This document shows, one piece after another, positions 16,721 through 28,010 of a stretch of DNA of 64,000 nucleotides. The notes under the pieces are model-generated. The model had not been told where the DNA came from, made no database searches, and saw only the letters and a program-made list of their open reading frames with translations. Each line of letters opens with the position of its first letter. Position 1 is the stretch's first letter. Made by a program: the position numbers and the translations under genes. Location: positions 25,168,745 to 25,232,744 of the forward strand of contig OY848917.1 in NCBI GenBank assembly GCA_963693285.1, read 5' to 3'. This stretch comes from Xestospongia muta. Lineage: Eukaryota; Porifera; Demospongiae; Haplosclerida; Petrosiidae.

Positions 16721-19700
16721 TTATGAACATTCAGGACATTTCCAATATTCATTTGTATCCTTAATGTCAACACAAGTCTTGTGGTACCAACGGGTACACT
16801 CGTCACATCCAACTAGTGTACTAAGTTCTGACTTTTTAAACTTCTCCCCACAATTTTGGCAAAACGTATCGTGCATTGTTTCTTGCTGCTTTTTTGTAAG
16901 ATATTTCTGAAATTTAAAAGGTAAAACTAGGGAACAATTTTCTTTATTAGAAAGGGCATTTGAAATTTCTTTTGCTCCTTTAATACCAATGCTGTAATCG
17001 AGAATCTTCACAAAACGCAATGATGTGTTTGCTCTTAGCCCAGAAGCTAAACATATAGCACCTTCTACCTGAAGACAAGAATGCCTGGTGATTTTCAGAG
17101 AAACCAAAGTGGTATTTTTCTTGAGCATGTGTGACAGGGCAGATAAAGTAGGAGAAACATCAATATTGCAAAATTTTAATGTACGGACAGTGTGGACTTC
17201 TAATAACAACATGTCAATCAACTTCGGGATTATTTGTGGATATTCTTCAAAATCGCCAGATATTTTTAATTTTGGTGTTAAATAGCATTCGTTTTTCTTA
17301 TATTCAATGGACCAATTACAATTATCAGTCTCTCCACTTTCTATTGTAAATGCAGGAATATTGTCGTTGATGATAACAGCATCCGATAGACATAACGCAT
17401 CAAAAAGATTATTTGTAACGTTAGTAAGATAAACGTTATGACGTGATTGTTTAAGCATTTGTGCTAAAGCAGAGATCTGGTTGGTATTAAGGTCAACATC
17501 GATGAAAGCAAGGACTTTCAAAGACTTTGACATACTCAAACTAGTGCAGAAGGAAATAAAGTCCTCGTCAGACCAAACATTCGCTGTTTCAATCATAGTA
17601 AGTTTTTCAACTGGCGCCCTCTGGAGTCCTCTAGCTAGCGAGTCAAAACCATCGCCATCAATATGAGTTATATTTGCACACATATTATAATTATCTGACG
17701 AGGAACTTTCATTGCCATCAGCAATATCAATGTTTTGTTGGCAAAAGCTCTCATCTTCACTGTGATTCCAACTGACACCCATTTTACTTGTGTCAGATAT
17801 AATATCATCAGCGTCAGACATGTTACCTTCCTCCTCTTCTTCTTCTTCTTCAACACACTCCACCGAGGAGCTTTCATTGCTACTAGATTCATCTGCACTT
17901 TGGTGGTATGACATGTCATCATCAGAGCTCTTAGCACTATCTTGATCTAAACTGTTGTCAGCATTATCTAAATTATTAATGATAGAATTCGAAAATGAAA
18001 GATCAAAACAACACCTGTCATCTTGATCAAAAGAACTATGCAATGCTACATCAGACAAACAGTCATTCTCAATTATAGCACCAAGTATGACAATAGATGA
18101 AAAAATATTGCAGCTAACTTCAACATTTTTCAAAACACTGGAATTTGAAAGAGAGCCAAATGCTTCTGCAATGCGAAGTGCATCTTCTTCTGAAGTGATG
18201 CAGTTGATGAGTACCAAATCTGTTATAGTTCTTAGGTTGGGTATTATTAGGCATGACAATGGGATATCTGAGGATCCTACTTCAAGTAGTTGTAATAATG
18301 GAATTTCTACAGGTGATGATGGAGAATAATTGTAAGTATTGCAAGAAATATGATAAAGTTCTAATTTTGTTAAGGTCTTCATCCCTGTCAAATACCTCAA
18401 GATAGTAAAGTCGTTTTTAAACAATCTCAATGATTGTAGCTTAGGAAGCAATTCACCAAGAAATGGAAGTTGATCAGATACTTCACCAGTTATTGAATAA
18501 AAGCTGCATTCAATAAGATCTTGTCGCCAGTATGTGCAGCTTAATTTATCAATGCATTCTGCAAAATTAGAAATGTCAAAAACTATTTTGAGTGACAAAA
18601 CTCTGCCACACTGCTCTAAAGGCTCTTTAATAGAGGCTTGGCAAAAAGCTGCAAAATGTTTTGAAGTAATGTCAATATAAAATTTAGTTGATGGTGAAGC
18701 TGATGTAACACAGTAGCCCACACAATACGAGTCAAGTTCAGATAATAAATGACAATCAATGTTTTGGTTATCAAAAATATTTCTTATTAATTGTTTATCA
18801 CGTCTTTCAAAAAGAAGTTTGTAGAGTAGGTTGCCATGGCATTTTTTAAGCAAAAAAAAATTTTCTTTTATAAAATCAGTGGATATATCTGCTAAACTAA
18901 AATAAAAGACTAAAGCAAGCTCATCATTTTCTAAAATACTATCTAAATATTGCCTTATTGCCATATCATCTGCTAAAAGTTTGCAACGTGGAAGAACATT
19001 TGACCAATACAGAGCAGCTAAATATTCTTGAATTATCAAGTGACGAAAGGTGTATGAAACACACTCCGGTTTACCTGAAACAGTGTTCTCCATTGTTTGC
19101 ATTAAACCTAATGTATTGCATGTAAGATCATCCCATACATATTCACTGTTTTCAATACCATCAGCTGCTAATTCAGCAAGTGTCAAGATATCACTACGAA
19201 TTTTTGGTGGTAAGTGATCAATATTATTGACATCAATTTTTTGGGATTGGTATTCTGGGTCATTGGCATAATTTTGTTGCAGCAAATAGTTAACAAAAGA
19301 TGTAAAAAGCTCTGTTAAATTATTTGGAATTAAGCCTTTTACCAAGATTGTACTTATGAGTGAGCAATATAAGGGTGTATGCATAACAGATTGTAGAAAT
19401 GGATCAGATAAAAAGTGCGATTGAAGTTTTCTTAAAATGAAAGTGACCTCCTCAAATTTACATGTAATATATTTGATCACACTATCATCAGTAAATCCAG
19501 TAACCACTATATGCTGATCTATATTTTGTTTAAACCCTTTGGGAAGTGAAGATAAAGCAGTTGGACGACAAGTGACCACTATTACAGCATGTGGTAGAAT
19601 GTCACCAGATAATAAAGAATTAAAAAATAGTTTTTCACACTTATGCTCAGAGGACAGTTCATCATACCCGTCTAAAATTAGCAATACTTTCATTCCCAAT

Positions 19701-21631
19701 GATGCCAATATGTGTTTGCTTACAGACGGTACTGTCTTATTTATTTCAGAATTAGCAGTATGGAGAAGGTCACTTATATCTTTCGCATTTCTTATATTGT
19801 TGTCGTGGAGTTGTACTAACAATACTATATCCCATCCCTGTGATTGTAAATGACCATGAGCCCATTTCTTACTGAACTCCCACATTAATGTTGTCTTACC
19901 AATGCCACTGTCACCTTCAATGAGAATATTATGTGGACATTGTAATGCTTCATTGGGCAATCCAATCTGCTCTAGTTCTAGTTTACGAGAAATTTTCATT
20001 TGATCTACATTCTTACATACTTCATGTAGCTGAAGCTTTACAAACAGATCGATGGATGAAGATGGCTTAGTCATGTAAGAAGAAAATTTGTTCCTTTTGT
20101 ATCTTGCTTTGAGGTAGTCAGTGTAAACACACACATCTTTAGGAAGGGACGCAGCAGGAGTGTTTGCTTCATCAGTAGAAGATATACATTGACCTAAGTA
20201 TAGATTAAGAAACCAAAATATGACTAAAATTATAAAAATAATCAAAAGATTATTCTACTATTTCTGGATTTTTGTTAGGCTTTATGACTAAAGAGTTAGT
20301 TAAAGGTTGGAAACTGTTTGAGACATTTAAAATTTAAGCAGTTAAAGCCCTATCAGTAAAATTAAATGATAGTCATTAGATGGTGCTATACATGTGTTCA
20401 TGTGGTTATTTTATTCATCACTTTCAAAAGTCACATACGGCATTAAATAAATTGTGAAATGAATATACAATTATGTATACCATATGTAGAGAAATGCTTT
20501 TAATATATTAATTTTTGCGGTTGCTTATAATAACAAAAATATGACCTCACAAACCACAATTAAATTAAGCATAACCTTAGTGAAAATTAATATTAATAAT
20601 TACAAAAATAAATTTAATAGTAGAAAAATATTCATTAATTTACAATATATGTAGCTATATTTCTTAGAAGTTTTATTGACATATTAAATTTAAAAAATGT
20701 GTGTTTCTAATAATTCTTAGTACTCTTGTATTGGTATATGGTACTTAACTATAAGTGATTAAGTAGTTAGGTAAAAAAGTTTGACACCTATATTAGACGC
20801 CTTTTAGTTCCTAAGATATATTGACAGCCTATAAAATGTATCATTGAAAACTACAACTAACAAAATAGAACAAAATGCATATGTTTTGACTGGATATTGA
20901 TATCAATGCTTACCTTCCTTGGTAGCACTGTTTTTGACACTGATGAATTCACGAATTGCATCACTAATTGCTCTGTTATTAACTATAGGTCCTTCTATTG
21001 CAGCAAGAAGGACCTCCCAAGTGGCATCAGTGCTCTTTTTTTCAATCCAGAGATTTAAAACATCTTTAAGTTTTATGATATTAGATTTTGAATTTGTTTC
21101 GTCTACAAGAAAATCAGGAACATCTAAAGCTAATGCCACTTCAGCAAACTTATTCTGGATTGGTACTAGTTGTTTCATTAATTTAGGTACATCATCTAAT
21201 TTGACAGAAGAACCTATAAATAGAAAATGATAGTAACACACAGATGCACACATAAACTGCCTAGCTAACTTTCAATATAAACCTGTTTCAAGTAACCACA
21301 ATTTATAAAGTAATATTAATAGACATGTACTACAAGAATGGTTAGTGATCCAGTTTTTAATATTCAATGATATGTGTTTAACAAACATTGCGAGCCAAAC
21401 ACACGCCACACACACAAACACACGCACACTCACACAGCTACTTGATGTATATACTGTGAAAAGATCCTTAATCCTAAGTATTAGATATGCAATATTCTTA
21501 ACTAATGCAATCTCCGATGTTATATAAGGATAAATCTTACTTAGTGCAGTCATTGTCGACCAGTTTCTTCTGGTTTCGCCCCTTTCTACAGCAGTCACGA
21601 GACCTAGAATATCCGGTGTATGACGCTGCAT
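16721..21631 (-). CDS. NLR receptor: Death-NACHT-LRR with a C-terminal PHD finger
   Basis: Three exons on the - strand: 21631-21541, 21213-20914 and 20193-16721. Both introns are phase 1 with GT-AG ends, giving about 1287 residues. Exon 2 encodes a Death domain (about residues 32-125). Exon 3 begins the NACHT NTPase: Walker A GDSGIGKTT (about 224-232) and Walker B LLILDGYDEL (about 300-310). A helical region and LRRs follow (for example LKFCNIDVSPTLSALSHML). A long acidic Ser/Glu insert (about 870-965, with a run of eight Glu) splits the LRR region. The last 48 residues form a C4HC3 PHD zinc finger: CQNC, CDEC, WYHKTC and WKCPEC. All these parts lie in one open frame. Death-NACHT-LRR is the known sponge NLR plan and suggests an intracellular sensor signalling through Death-fold contacts. 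The PHD end is not part of that plan and suggests histone or peptide-tail binding. No signal peptide is encoded by exon 1. Confidence 0.88.
16724..16867 (-). other. PHD zinc-finger coding segment of the NLR
   Basis: Encodes the final 48 residues of the NLR. Spacing is C-x2-C, 14 residues, C-x2-C, 4 residues, H-x2-C, 11 residues, C-x2-C. A Trp stands two residues before the H and another two before the seventh Cys, as in classical PHD fingers. It is joined to the LRRs without an intron or stop. Confidence 0.85.
20246..20913. other. Intron 2 of the NLR gene (AT-rich)
   Basis: Part of the 720-bp intron between the Death and NACHT exons (20194-20913). No embedded gene is seen. The donor is GTAAGC at 20913-20908 on the - strand, and the acceptor ends at 20194. 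Confidence 0.7.
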
Positions 21632-21999
21632 TTGTTAAATGAACGTGATCATAAGCAGTGATGCATGATTGCCTCACCCCAAAATATTCCGGATCGTAGT
21701 AGTAAGTTAAGGAAGCCGAGGACAGACACGCAACAAGATCAGTTATAGATTGATAGATAAATGATATATTAATAAACATATATGTTACTAGAATTATTCA
21801 TATGAATTATATATAATGATAATCGAAAAATGTAGAGTATGCCATGTAAGTCCAACACATATATAGCTCCATTCAGTACAGATAGTTATGCTAATAAGAT
21901 TCATATTTTATGAAGCAGTAGTATAGTCATTCATAAATATTGACTATGCCAACTTTTATATTTCAGTAAAAACTTATAGTGGTCTTTATTAACTAGATT

Positions 22000-22420
22000 T
22001 CATTACTAAGCCTTGTTGAGAGTGGTAAGTACACCTACATTGTATGTATACTCAAGAAGTATATCTTTCACATGTATAGAAGACACAATTGACTACTTGT
22101 GTGGTTAAGATCTGAAACCAATGTACGTTATATTATGCCAATGCTACATCAATTATGTCATTTTCTCAATTGCAATAGATATGCTGTATGTATTGACAAT
22201 GTAATTAAAGTACATATTATTTATCACCTTTATAATTAGTAGGAAAGAGGAACTTTCAACATCAAGGATATGTGAAAACATTAATTTGTGGTGAACAGGT
22301 ATACATGTCACTTTTCATACCATATGTTTTAATATGTACTGTTTGTAGGTGTTTTAGATATCAAATAAGGAAATAGTTGACAAATGTAAGTGCTAAAATG
22401 ACTAAAGCTGAAATTACAGT
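22000..22420. repeat. Downstream module of the FReD-like array, copy 1
   Basis: Matches the downstream flanks of the FReD-like genes, including the 56-nt conserved block at 22243-22298. It lies about 600 bp from the pseudogene remnant at 22905-23040, the same spacing as beside intact genes, so it is the flank of a lost array unit. Confidence 0.7.
22243..22298 (+). repeat. Conserved 56-nt block, copy 1 of 6 (candidate exon)
   Basis: An indel-free block with TAG before it and CAG|GT at its end in all six copies: 22243, 23405, 24780, 32044, 32721 and 37601. One + strand frame is open throughout and reads KRNFQHQ(G/R)YVKTLI(C/Y)GEQ. Of six variable positions inside codons, four are silent third-position changes. 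Function unknown; coding status is unproven. Confidence 0.6.
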
Positions 22421-22904
22421 ATGATATAATAAAATTGTATCATGTGAGATTTAACTAAAATTGCTTTAAAAAATTTGATTACTTTGAGTGGCAATAAAGC
22501 TTGCATATTATACCATTTTCGACTAAACGTATTGAGTATATCAAAGTGAAAACTCAATATTTTACTAGCAATATACTAAAAAGTATTAACTATATTGCTG
22601 CACATAAAAAAACATGAAATCAAAATTAAATACATGTATATATAGTTGGTTTCCTACCTTGTTACAAGTCTACAATAGATATACATTACAACAGTAGTAT
22701 TAATTCCAACATACAAGATGACTGTAAATATATATAGAATTACAAATGTCTTCATTAGACATAAATATAATAAAAAATAGATTTTTACAGTTATTTCATT
22801 TCTTTGCTTATTTTATCTGACAACATTCTTTAAAATCCATTGAATATTTGTGAAAAACATTGTTCAAATAAATGATTTGTTTATAGAGTTGAATAAAAAG
22901 ATGT

Positions 22905-23040
22905 ACACTTTCATTATTTTATGTATATTTTACAGAAATGAACAGGATTATCTTCACCATCAGTGTCTTGATCTGCTCATACCCTCATTAAAGATTATCA
23001 GAGGTAGAATTATTAGGATTACCATTCACACCAAGTTTCA
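22905..23040 (-). pseudogene. FReD-like pseudogene, 3' fragment
   Basis: About 135 bp matches the last third of the FReD-like genes (compare 25440-25560), covering the codons for the C-terminal VCCDQDTTDEDVPVHF region, with many changes. The rest of the gene is gone. It marks a former array unit beyond the first intact gene. Confidence 0.75.
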
Positions 23041-23404
23041 CTAGAGATGGGTTATGCCTTACTATCATTAACTGTCACGTTTTTGTAGTGAAGATATATA
23101 GAGATCTTTATTATTTGGATTATGTTAGCATTAAGAGAAGGATGCCAACTTGCTACTAAGCCTTCTCAGCATTTTGAAAACCCTGTGTATGTTTTATATA
23201 TTAATGCCATTTTAAAGTAATTTATTGGTAATACACTTCCAATGCAATGTATAAAAGATACAATTGATCAAGATACTGACATTAATGTAAATGAAATTAT
23301 GCTAATGCTACATTAATTTAATATTTTTCTCAATTACAAAATATATGCTGTATGGATTGACAATGTAATTAAAGTACATTATTTATCACCTTTATAATTA
23401 GTAG

Positions 23405-23460
23405 GAAAAAGGAACTTTCAACATCAAAGATATGTGAAAACATTAATTTGTGGTGAACAG
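23405..23460 (+). repeat. Conserved 56-nt block, copy 2 of 6
   Basis: Same length and splice-like borders as the block at 22243; this copy has AAA for AAG and AGA for GGA. It is embedded in a further copy of the downstream module (about 23050-23560). No FReD-like gene remnant is recognisable next to it. Confidence 0.6.
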
Positions 23461-23999
23461 GTGTATATGTCACTTTTCATAACATATGTTTTAATATGTA
23501 CTGTTGTATTGATGTTTCACATGTCAAAAAAATAAAGGAATTGTTGACAACTCAAGATGTTAATTTTATATTACACTATAATGGGAATGATATATATACA
23601 TCATGTCTGTTTTAACTAAAAGTGCTCATCTATATCTGGTTATTAATATTGAGTTACATAGTGATTTTGAGTAGTTTAAGTGAATTATAATTATTGTTAG
23701 ATGTTTGTAGAGTAGGATTGAGTTGTACTCTGCTTATGTACACTTTTGATTGACAGATTGATCATTTTCTATTTCAATCAAGTATATCTCTAGTGATAAT
23801 ATTTATAATGACTTCAAAGTGTTATATAGCTGTAAACAGAAGTTGTTTATGTATTTTTTGTATTAACATCTATGAAAAAATCTATAGAACTCTATACATG
23901 AACTCTGATGTATTATGTATCATCTGATATATACATTAAACTTAATTTTTTAACATCTTCACAAAAAATGTCATCTTAAGTAAACATGTTATTGACAAA

Positions 24000-24190
24000 C
24001 TGTAAACAATAATCTCTATCCTGTCTTGTGACTTAAGTAGGAATAGTCAAATGGAGTGTCACATCAAATATGCACCATTTAACAGAGTTATTTCAATTAC
24101 CAAGGATACCAAGCCTGTGCAGACATTATACATGTCTATTACCCTTATCATACATTAAATTATACTTGAATAGATAGCACAAATATAGAA
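24000..24190. repeat. Diverged interspersed repeat (second copy at 15820-15970)
   Basis: Shares several 10-16 bp blocks in the same order with 15820-15970 near the Gypsy 3' end. No coding capacity or terminal repeats are seen. Confidence 0.4.
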
Positions 24191-24779
24191 TTACATTAAA
24201 ATGATGATGTCCTGAGTTATCGTAATTGAAGTAGACATGGAGATAAATGAATTCCTAAAAATATCAGTGGACAGAGTGGGAGATAAATGACACATTAATA
24301 AACAAGTATGTGACAAATATGATCATGTTCAAAAATGTAGAGTTGCCATGCAGGTACGTTTGTCAAGATTATCATTCTAACCAAAATTGAATAGAAAATA
24401 GTTATGCTTCACTGTCATTGATTGTACCACATTGTATTTTAGTGAAGGTATGTAAATGTCTTTATTAAATGGAACCAATTACCATTAAATGAATGATACT
24501 GCCAACTCACAACTAAGCCTTCTCAACATGTTTGAAAAGCACATGTCTTTCTTTAACATTAATACAAGTTTTAAAGTAATTTGAGACTTTTCCAATATAA
24601 TGTAGAAGAGACACAATTGATTGTGTTTTGACTTTTGAGTATGATAATATCTGACAATAATGTAAGTTAAATTTTGTCAATGCTGGTTTAATTTAATCTT
24701 TTTCGTAATTACAAAATATATGTACTATGTATTGACAATGTAATTTTAGTACATTTTTTATCACTTTGATAATTAGTAG

Positions 24780-24835
24780 GAAAGAGAAACTTTCAACATC
24801 AAAGATATGTGAAAACATTAATTTGTGGTGAACAG
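24780..24835 (+). repeat. Conserved 56-nt block, copy 3 of 6
   Basis: Lies about 590 bp downstream of the first intact FReD-like gene. The following sequence in this copy contains a long open continuation after an acceptor-like TTATAG (about 24880-24886), which other copies do not keep. Confidence 0.6.
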
Positions 24836-25421
24836 GTGTATATGTCACTTTTATGGTATAAATTTAAATATATATTGTTTATAGGTGTTTAAATATCAAA
24901 TACGGAAATGGCTGACAAATCTAAGTGCTAAAATGATAAAACCTGAAATTGCAAAAAGATTGTATCAAGTGAGATTTAAATTAAAATTGTTTAAAGATAC
25001 CTGATTATAGGGCTTGCAGATTATACTCGTATTAGAAAGAAACATATCAAGTATAGTAAAGCAAAATGTCAGGTTTGTTTCCATTAACATACCACAAAGT
25101 ATCAACTATGGTGTTGCACATACTAATAATGAAATTATAATGAAATACATGTATATATAGTTGGTTTCTAACCTTGTTACAAGACTACAATAGATATTAC
25201 AAATGTACCATTAATGTTAACATACACGATGACTGTAAAAATAGAATTACAAATGTCTTCATTAGACATTATATAATAAAGTATACTTATATACTTATTT
25301 CATTTCTTTCATTATCTTTTCAGACATCATTACTAAAGAATTAATTGAATATTTGTGCAAAAAATTATTATTCAAACAAATGATTCCATAATAGCAGTTT
25401 GCTCAAAAATGTACAATGTCC

Positions 25422-26429
25422 TTATTTGATGTATATGTCATAGAAATGAACAGGAACATCTTCATCAGTAGTGTCTTGATCACAACATACCCTCAATTCA
25501 AGATTATCAGTAGTAGGATTATCAAGTACTTTATGAAACCATGGAATACCAGGGACTTGACAACACTCAGTCTCATAACTACCGCAATCTTTGCCATCCC
25601 ACAAAGGATCGTCAGTATACATTTTATGATAATGCCATGCATCCCATCCTGGATCAGGATTTCCAGACTCACAAAAGAAGTCATTGCCAATAACAGCCTT
25701 ATGTATAACTTCTGTACTTAGATTACAACAAGGACAAATAAAGTTTGTTTTTTTTCTCCAGTATGTATTTTCTTGAGTTTGGGCCATAAATGTCCAGATG
25801 TGCTTGCGAGGACTTGAGCCATAGGTTAGACTAACACCATCAACATAAGCGCTATCAAGATCTATTTTTTTACGCCCAGTCACAGCAGCTGGAGATGCTA
25901 TTTGAAAGCCAATCACACGACCACAGACCTCAGAATATTGTACGTTAAAGGATGAAATGTCAACTGAAGGCCTACATCCACCACCACCTACAGGTCGTCC
26001 ACATGCACGAACTCCATTTTGTTCATACGAATGAAAATCGGGAGGACAAACAGTAGCTGGATCAGACATGTTGAGATAGGCTACCCTTGTCCATCCTTTG
26101 GAACCACATATCTCTTCCATGTAACAATAGACAGACGTGGCTGTGCCCCCTTGTGGAACGATTGTATAGTAGCCAGATGGACTCCCTGGTGGAATGTCTT
26201 TGCATGAAGATGGTATATTTGATAAGGAACCACCAGTATGGCTTGGTACTTGTAGAGACTTTAATACTTCATTGAGTTGACATTGAATTGTTGCAAAAGA
26301 GTCACAGTCCATGCCACAGTCTTCAAGCTTTTTCACTGCATTCTGTAAATTGCAAAGGGTGTCTTCACCATTCTCAACTTGAGCAAAGCTGGATGTGAGA
26401 CAAAAAGCAACCACCATCAAGAAGAACAT
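25422..26429 (-). CDS. Secreted fibrinogen-related-like protein, paralogue 1
   Basis: A 335-residue intronless gene. A signal peptide (MFFLMVVAFCLTSSFAQ) is followed by a short helical Cys-bearing region (about residues 24-60) that could oligomerise. A Cys-rich domain follows. It opens with SCKDIPPGSPSGYYTIVPQG and YCYMEEICGSKGWTRVAYLNM, resembling the start of a fibrinogen C-terminal domain. It continues with conserved GRVIGFQIAS, YVDGVSLTYGSSPRKHIWTF, CPCC, GNDFFCESG and DDPLWDGKDCG, and ends in LRVCCDQDTTDEDVPVHF. Comparable proteins occur in sponges and cnidarians; a role in recognition or extracellular matrix is inference. A TATA-like TTTATATACA sits at 26540-26531, about 105 bp before the ATG. 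It is nearly identical to the copy at 33396-34403. Confidence 0.82.
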   Translation of the reverse strand: MFFLMVVAFCLTSSFAQVENGEDTLCNLQNAVKKLEDCGMDCDSFATIQCQLNEVLKSLQVPSHTGGSLSNIPSSCKDIPPGSPSGYYTIVPQGGTATSVYCYMEEICGSKGWTRVAYLNMSDPATVCPPDFHSYEQNGVRACGRPVGGGGCRPSVDISSFNVQYSEVCGRVIGFQIASPAAVTGRKKIDLDSAYVDGVSLTYGSSPRKHIWTFMAQTQENTYWRKKTNFICPCCNLSTEVIHKAVIGNDFFCESGNPDPGWDAWHYHKMYTDDPLWDGKDCGSYETECCQVPGIPWFHKVLDNPTTDNLELRVCCDQDTTDEDVPVHFYDIYIK

Positions 26430-26529
26430 TTTTTATTGTAATGATATATGTTTTTTAGAACTTCGTTGTTGTGCAAGTTTAAATAGTCATTGTCAACATT
26501 TCCTTATTTTTATGTCTATTGAATATCAG

Positions 26530-26541
26530 CTGTATATAAAT
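26530..26541 (-). promoter_or_regulatory. TATA-like element of FReD-like paralogue 1
   Basis: Reads TTTATATACA on the - strand about 105 bp upstream of the start codon. The same element stands at the matching place in paralogue 2 (34505-34514), paralogue 3 (39400-39409) and the promoter remnant near 40463-40475. Confidence 0.55.
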
Positions 26542-27451
26542 GAAGTGTGATGAAGTGCACCTGTATATTAAAATTTGATTGATGTTTGCAAATTTTATAC
26601 CTTGAACTTGTCCTAATTGACACTAGTAAATACTGTATATGTAGCTTTCTTAGGTTGATAATACCCAAGAATGATGATTAAAGATAGAATAATTATTTAT
26701 CAATATATTTACTGATTAGAAAACTATTTGTAGAAAATATCTGATTGTAAGAGTGCCTACTCGTTTTTTTGATAATGATCATTATATATACGTTGAAACT
26801 AAGAGCTTGTCATTATATAAATGTAGAAAGTGAATGTACTTATAAAGGCTTTATCAGTCAATAGTCACACAGTTCAATAAGTTGTAATTGTCCAAATTGC
26901 TAAGGACTAGTACATTGTTATTTATTTTTATCTATATACTTTAGTTTAGACACTAGATTATACTATTGTAGTTAAATTTCTTTGTCTGCAAGATTAAACT
27001 ATCTATGTAGAGTATAATGAGACAAACAGATTCATGAGAATTCTAAAACAATAGTCTGTTCAATTAAATATTAGGTGAGAATTTTGGTTAAGGAATGTGC
27101 TCTCTATATAAAAGAATAATAGCTTTTAAACAGTGTTCAAGTAGTTTTGTGTGGCTATTATGTAGGGATGTCATATTGTTATTCCTTCATTGGGATTGTT
27201 TAAAATGCTTTTATTACAATCCCTATATTTCAAGAATTTATTAGAAGTATTTATTTACTTCTTTTTTCTATGTACAATCATATGGGCATAGTCTATTTAA
27301 CTAGCAATGTATCTGTACTGTAGGTATAACTGTTTCTTGCTTGGTAAAAGACAAGACAAATCTGAGGTCCTTGACAAACATGATGAAATTATGGTTGATC
27401 ACAAACAAGTCAATTCCACTTATGGAACTACTTAACTATGGAAGCCTCAGA

Positions 27452-27826
27452 CTACGGAAGCCTCAGACGGACATTCTAATTCCTATTTCCTATATCTCTC
27501 ACGCACATTTGCGTATTAAAAAATTCCAATTAAGGACCCAGTTGATGAGTTCAATTTCTTATTCCTATTTCCATTTTTGGCACGTGCGCCATTTCTAGGC
27601 TTTTCTTGTTACTTATTAAAACGCGGAGCGCGAGTACCACGAGCCGTCTCTTAGAATTGAGCGTCAGCGAGATGTTTCCAGTTTGGTTGGGTCCCTGATT
27701 TTGGTTGTATACTGGAATTGGAACCATTCTACTCCATCTTTACTTGGAATATAAGGTGCGTTTAATTGGAATTTAAGTTGCGCGGAAGAAATTGGAAATA
27801 AGAATATCCGTCTGAGGCTTCCGTAG
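27452..27826. mobile_element. Terminal-inverted-repeat element (CTACGGAAGCC family), 375 bp
   Basis: Ends are perfect inverted repeats of about 20 bp (CTACGGAAGCCTCAGACGGA and its complement). The body is non-coding, with AATTTCTTATTCC-type motifs in both orientations near the ends. A partial extra TIR (TATGGAAGCCTCAGA) directly precedes it at 27437-27451, so elements of this family seem to be nested or abutting. A related 386-bp element lies at 35942-36327. Confidence 0.8.
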
Positions 27827-27935
27827 CTACCGTAAGTTGGTGAGTTCCAATTTCTTATTTCCTATTCCATTCTTGGCACGTGGGCCATTTCTAATTTTTA
27901 TTAGACTTTTCTTATTTCAAATTTCAATTTTTAAC
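27827..27935. mobile_element. Partial left half of a CTACGG-family element
   Basis: Matches the left interior of the 27452-27826 element (shared TTCCAATTTCTTATT and TTGGCACGTG-GCCATTTCT blocks). It directly precedes the integrase-like gene, so it may be the left end of a longer element carrying that gene. Confidence 0.55.
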
Positions 27936-28010
27936 ATGTGCTTATACATTTTTATTCTTATAAAATGGCTAGTACAGAGCTTGCTGTTTTAGTATTTTAG
28001 TGGCATTCCT

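Noticed and set aside
25416..25721. + strand frame of about 100 codons, present also at 33390-33725 and 38270-38608
   Set aside because: It is the antisense shadow of the FReD-like genes; it appears three times only because the genes are duplicated.
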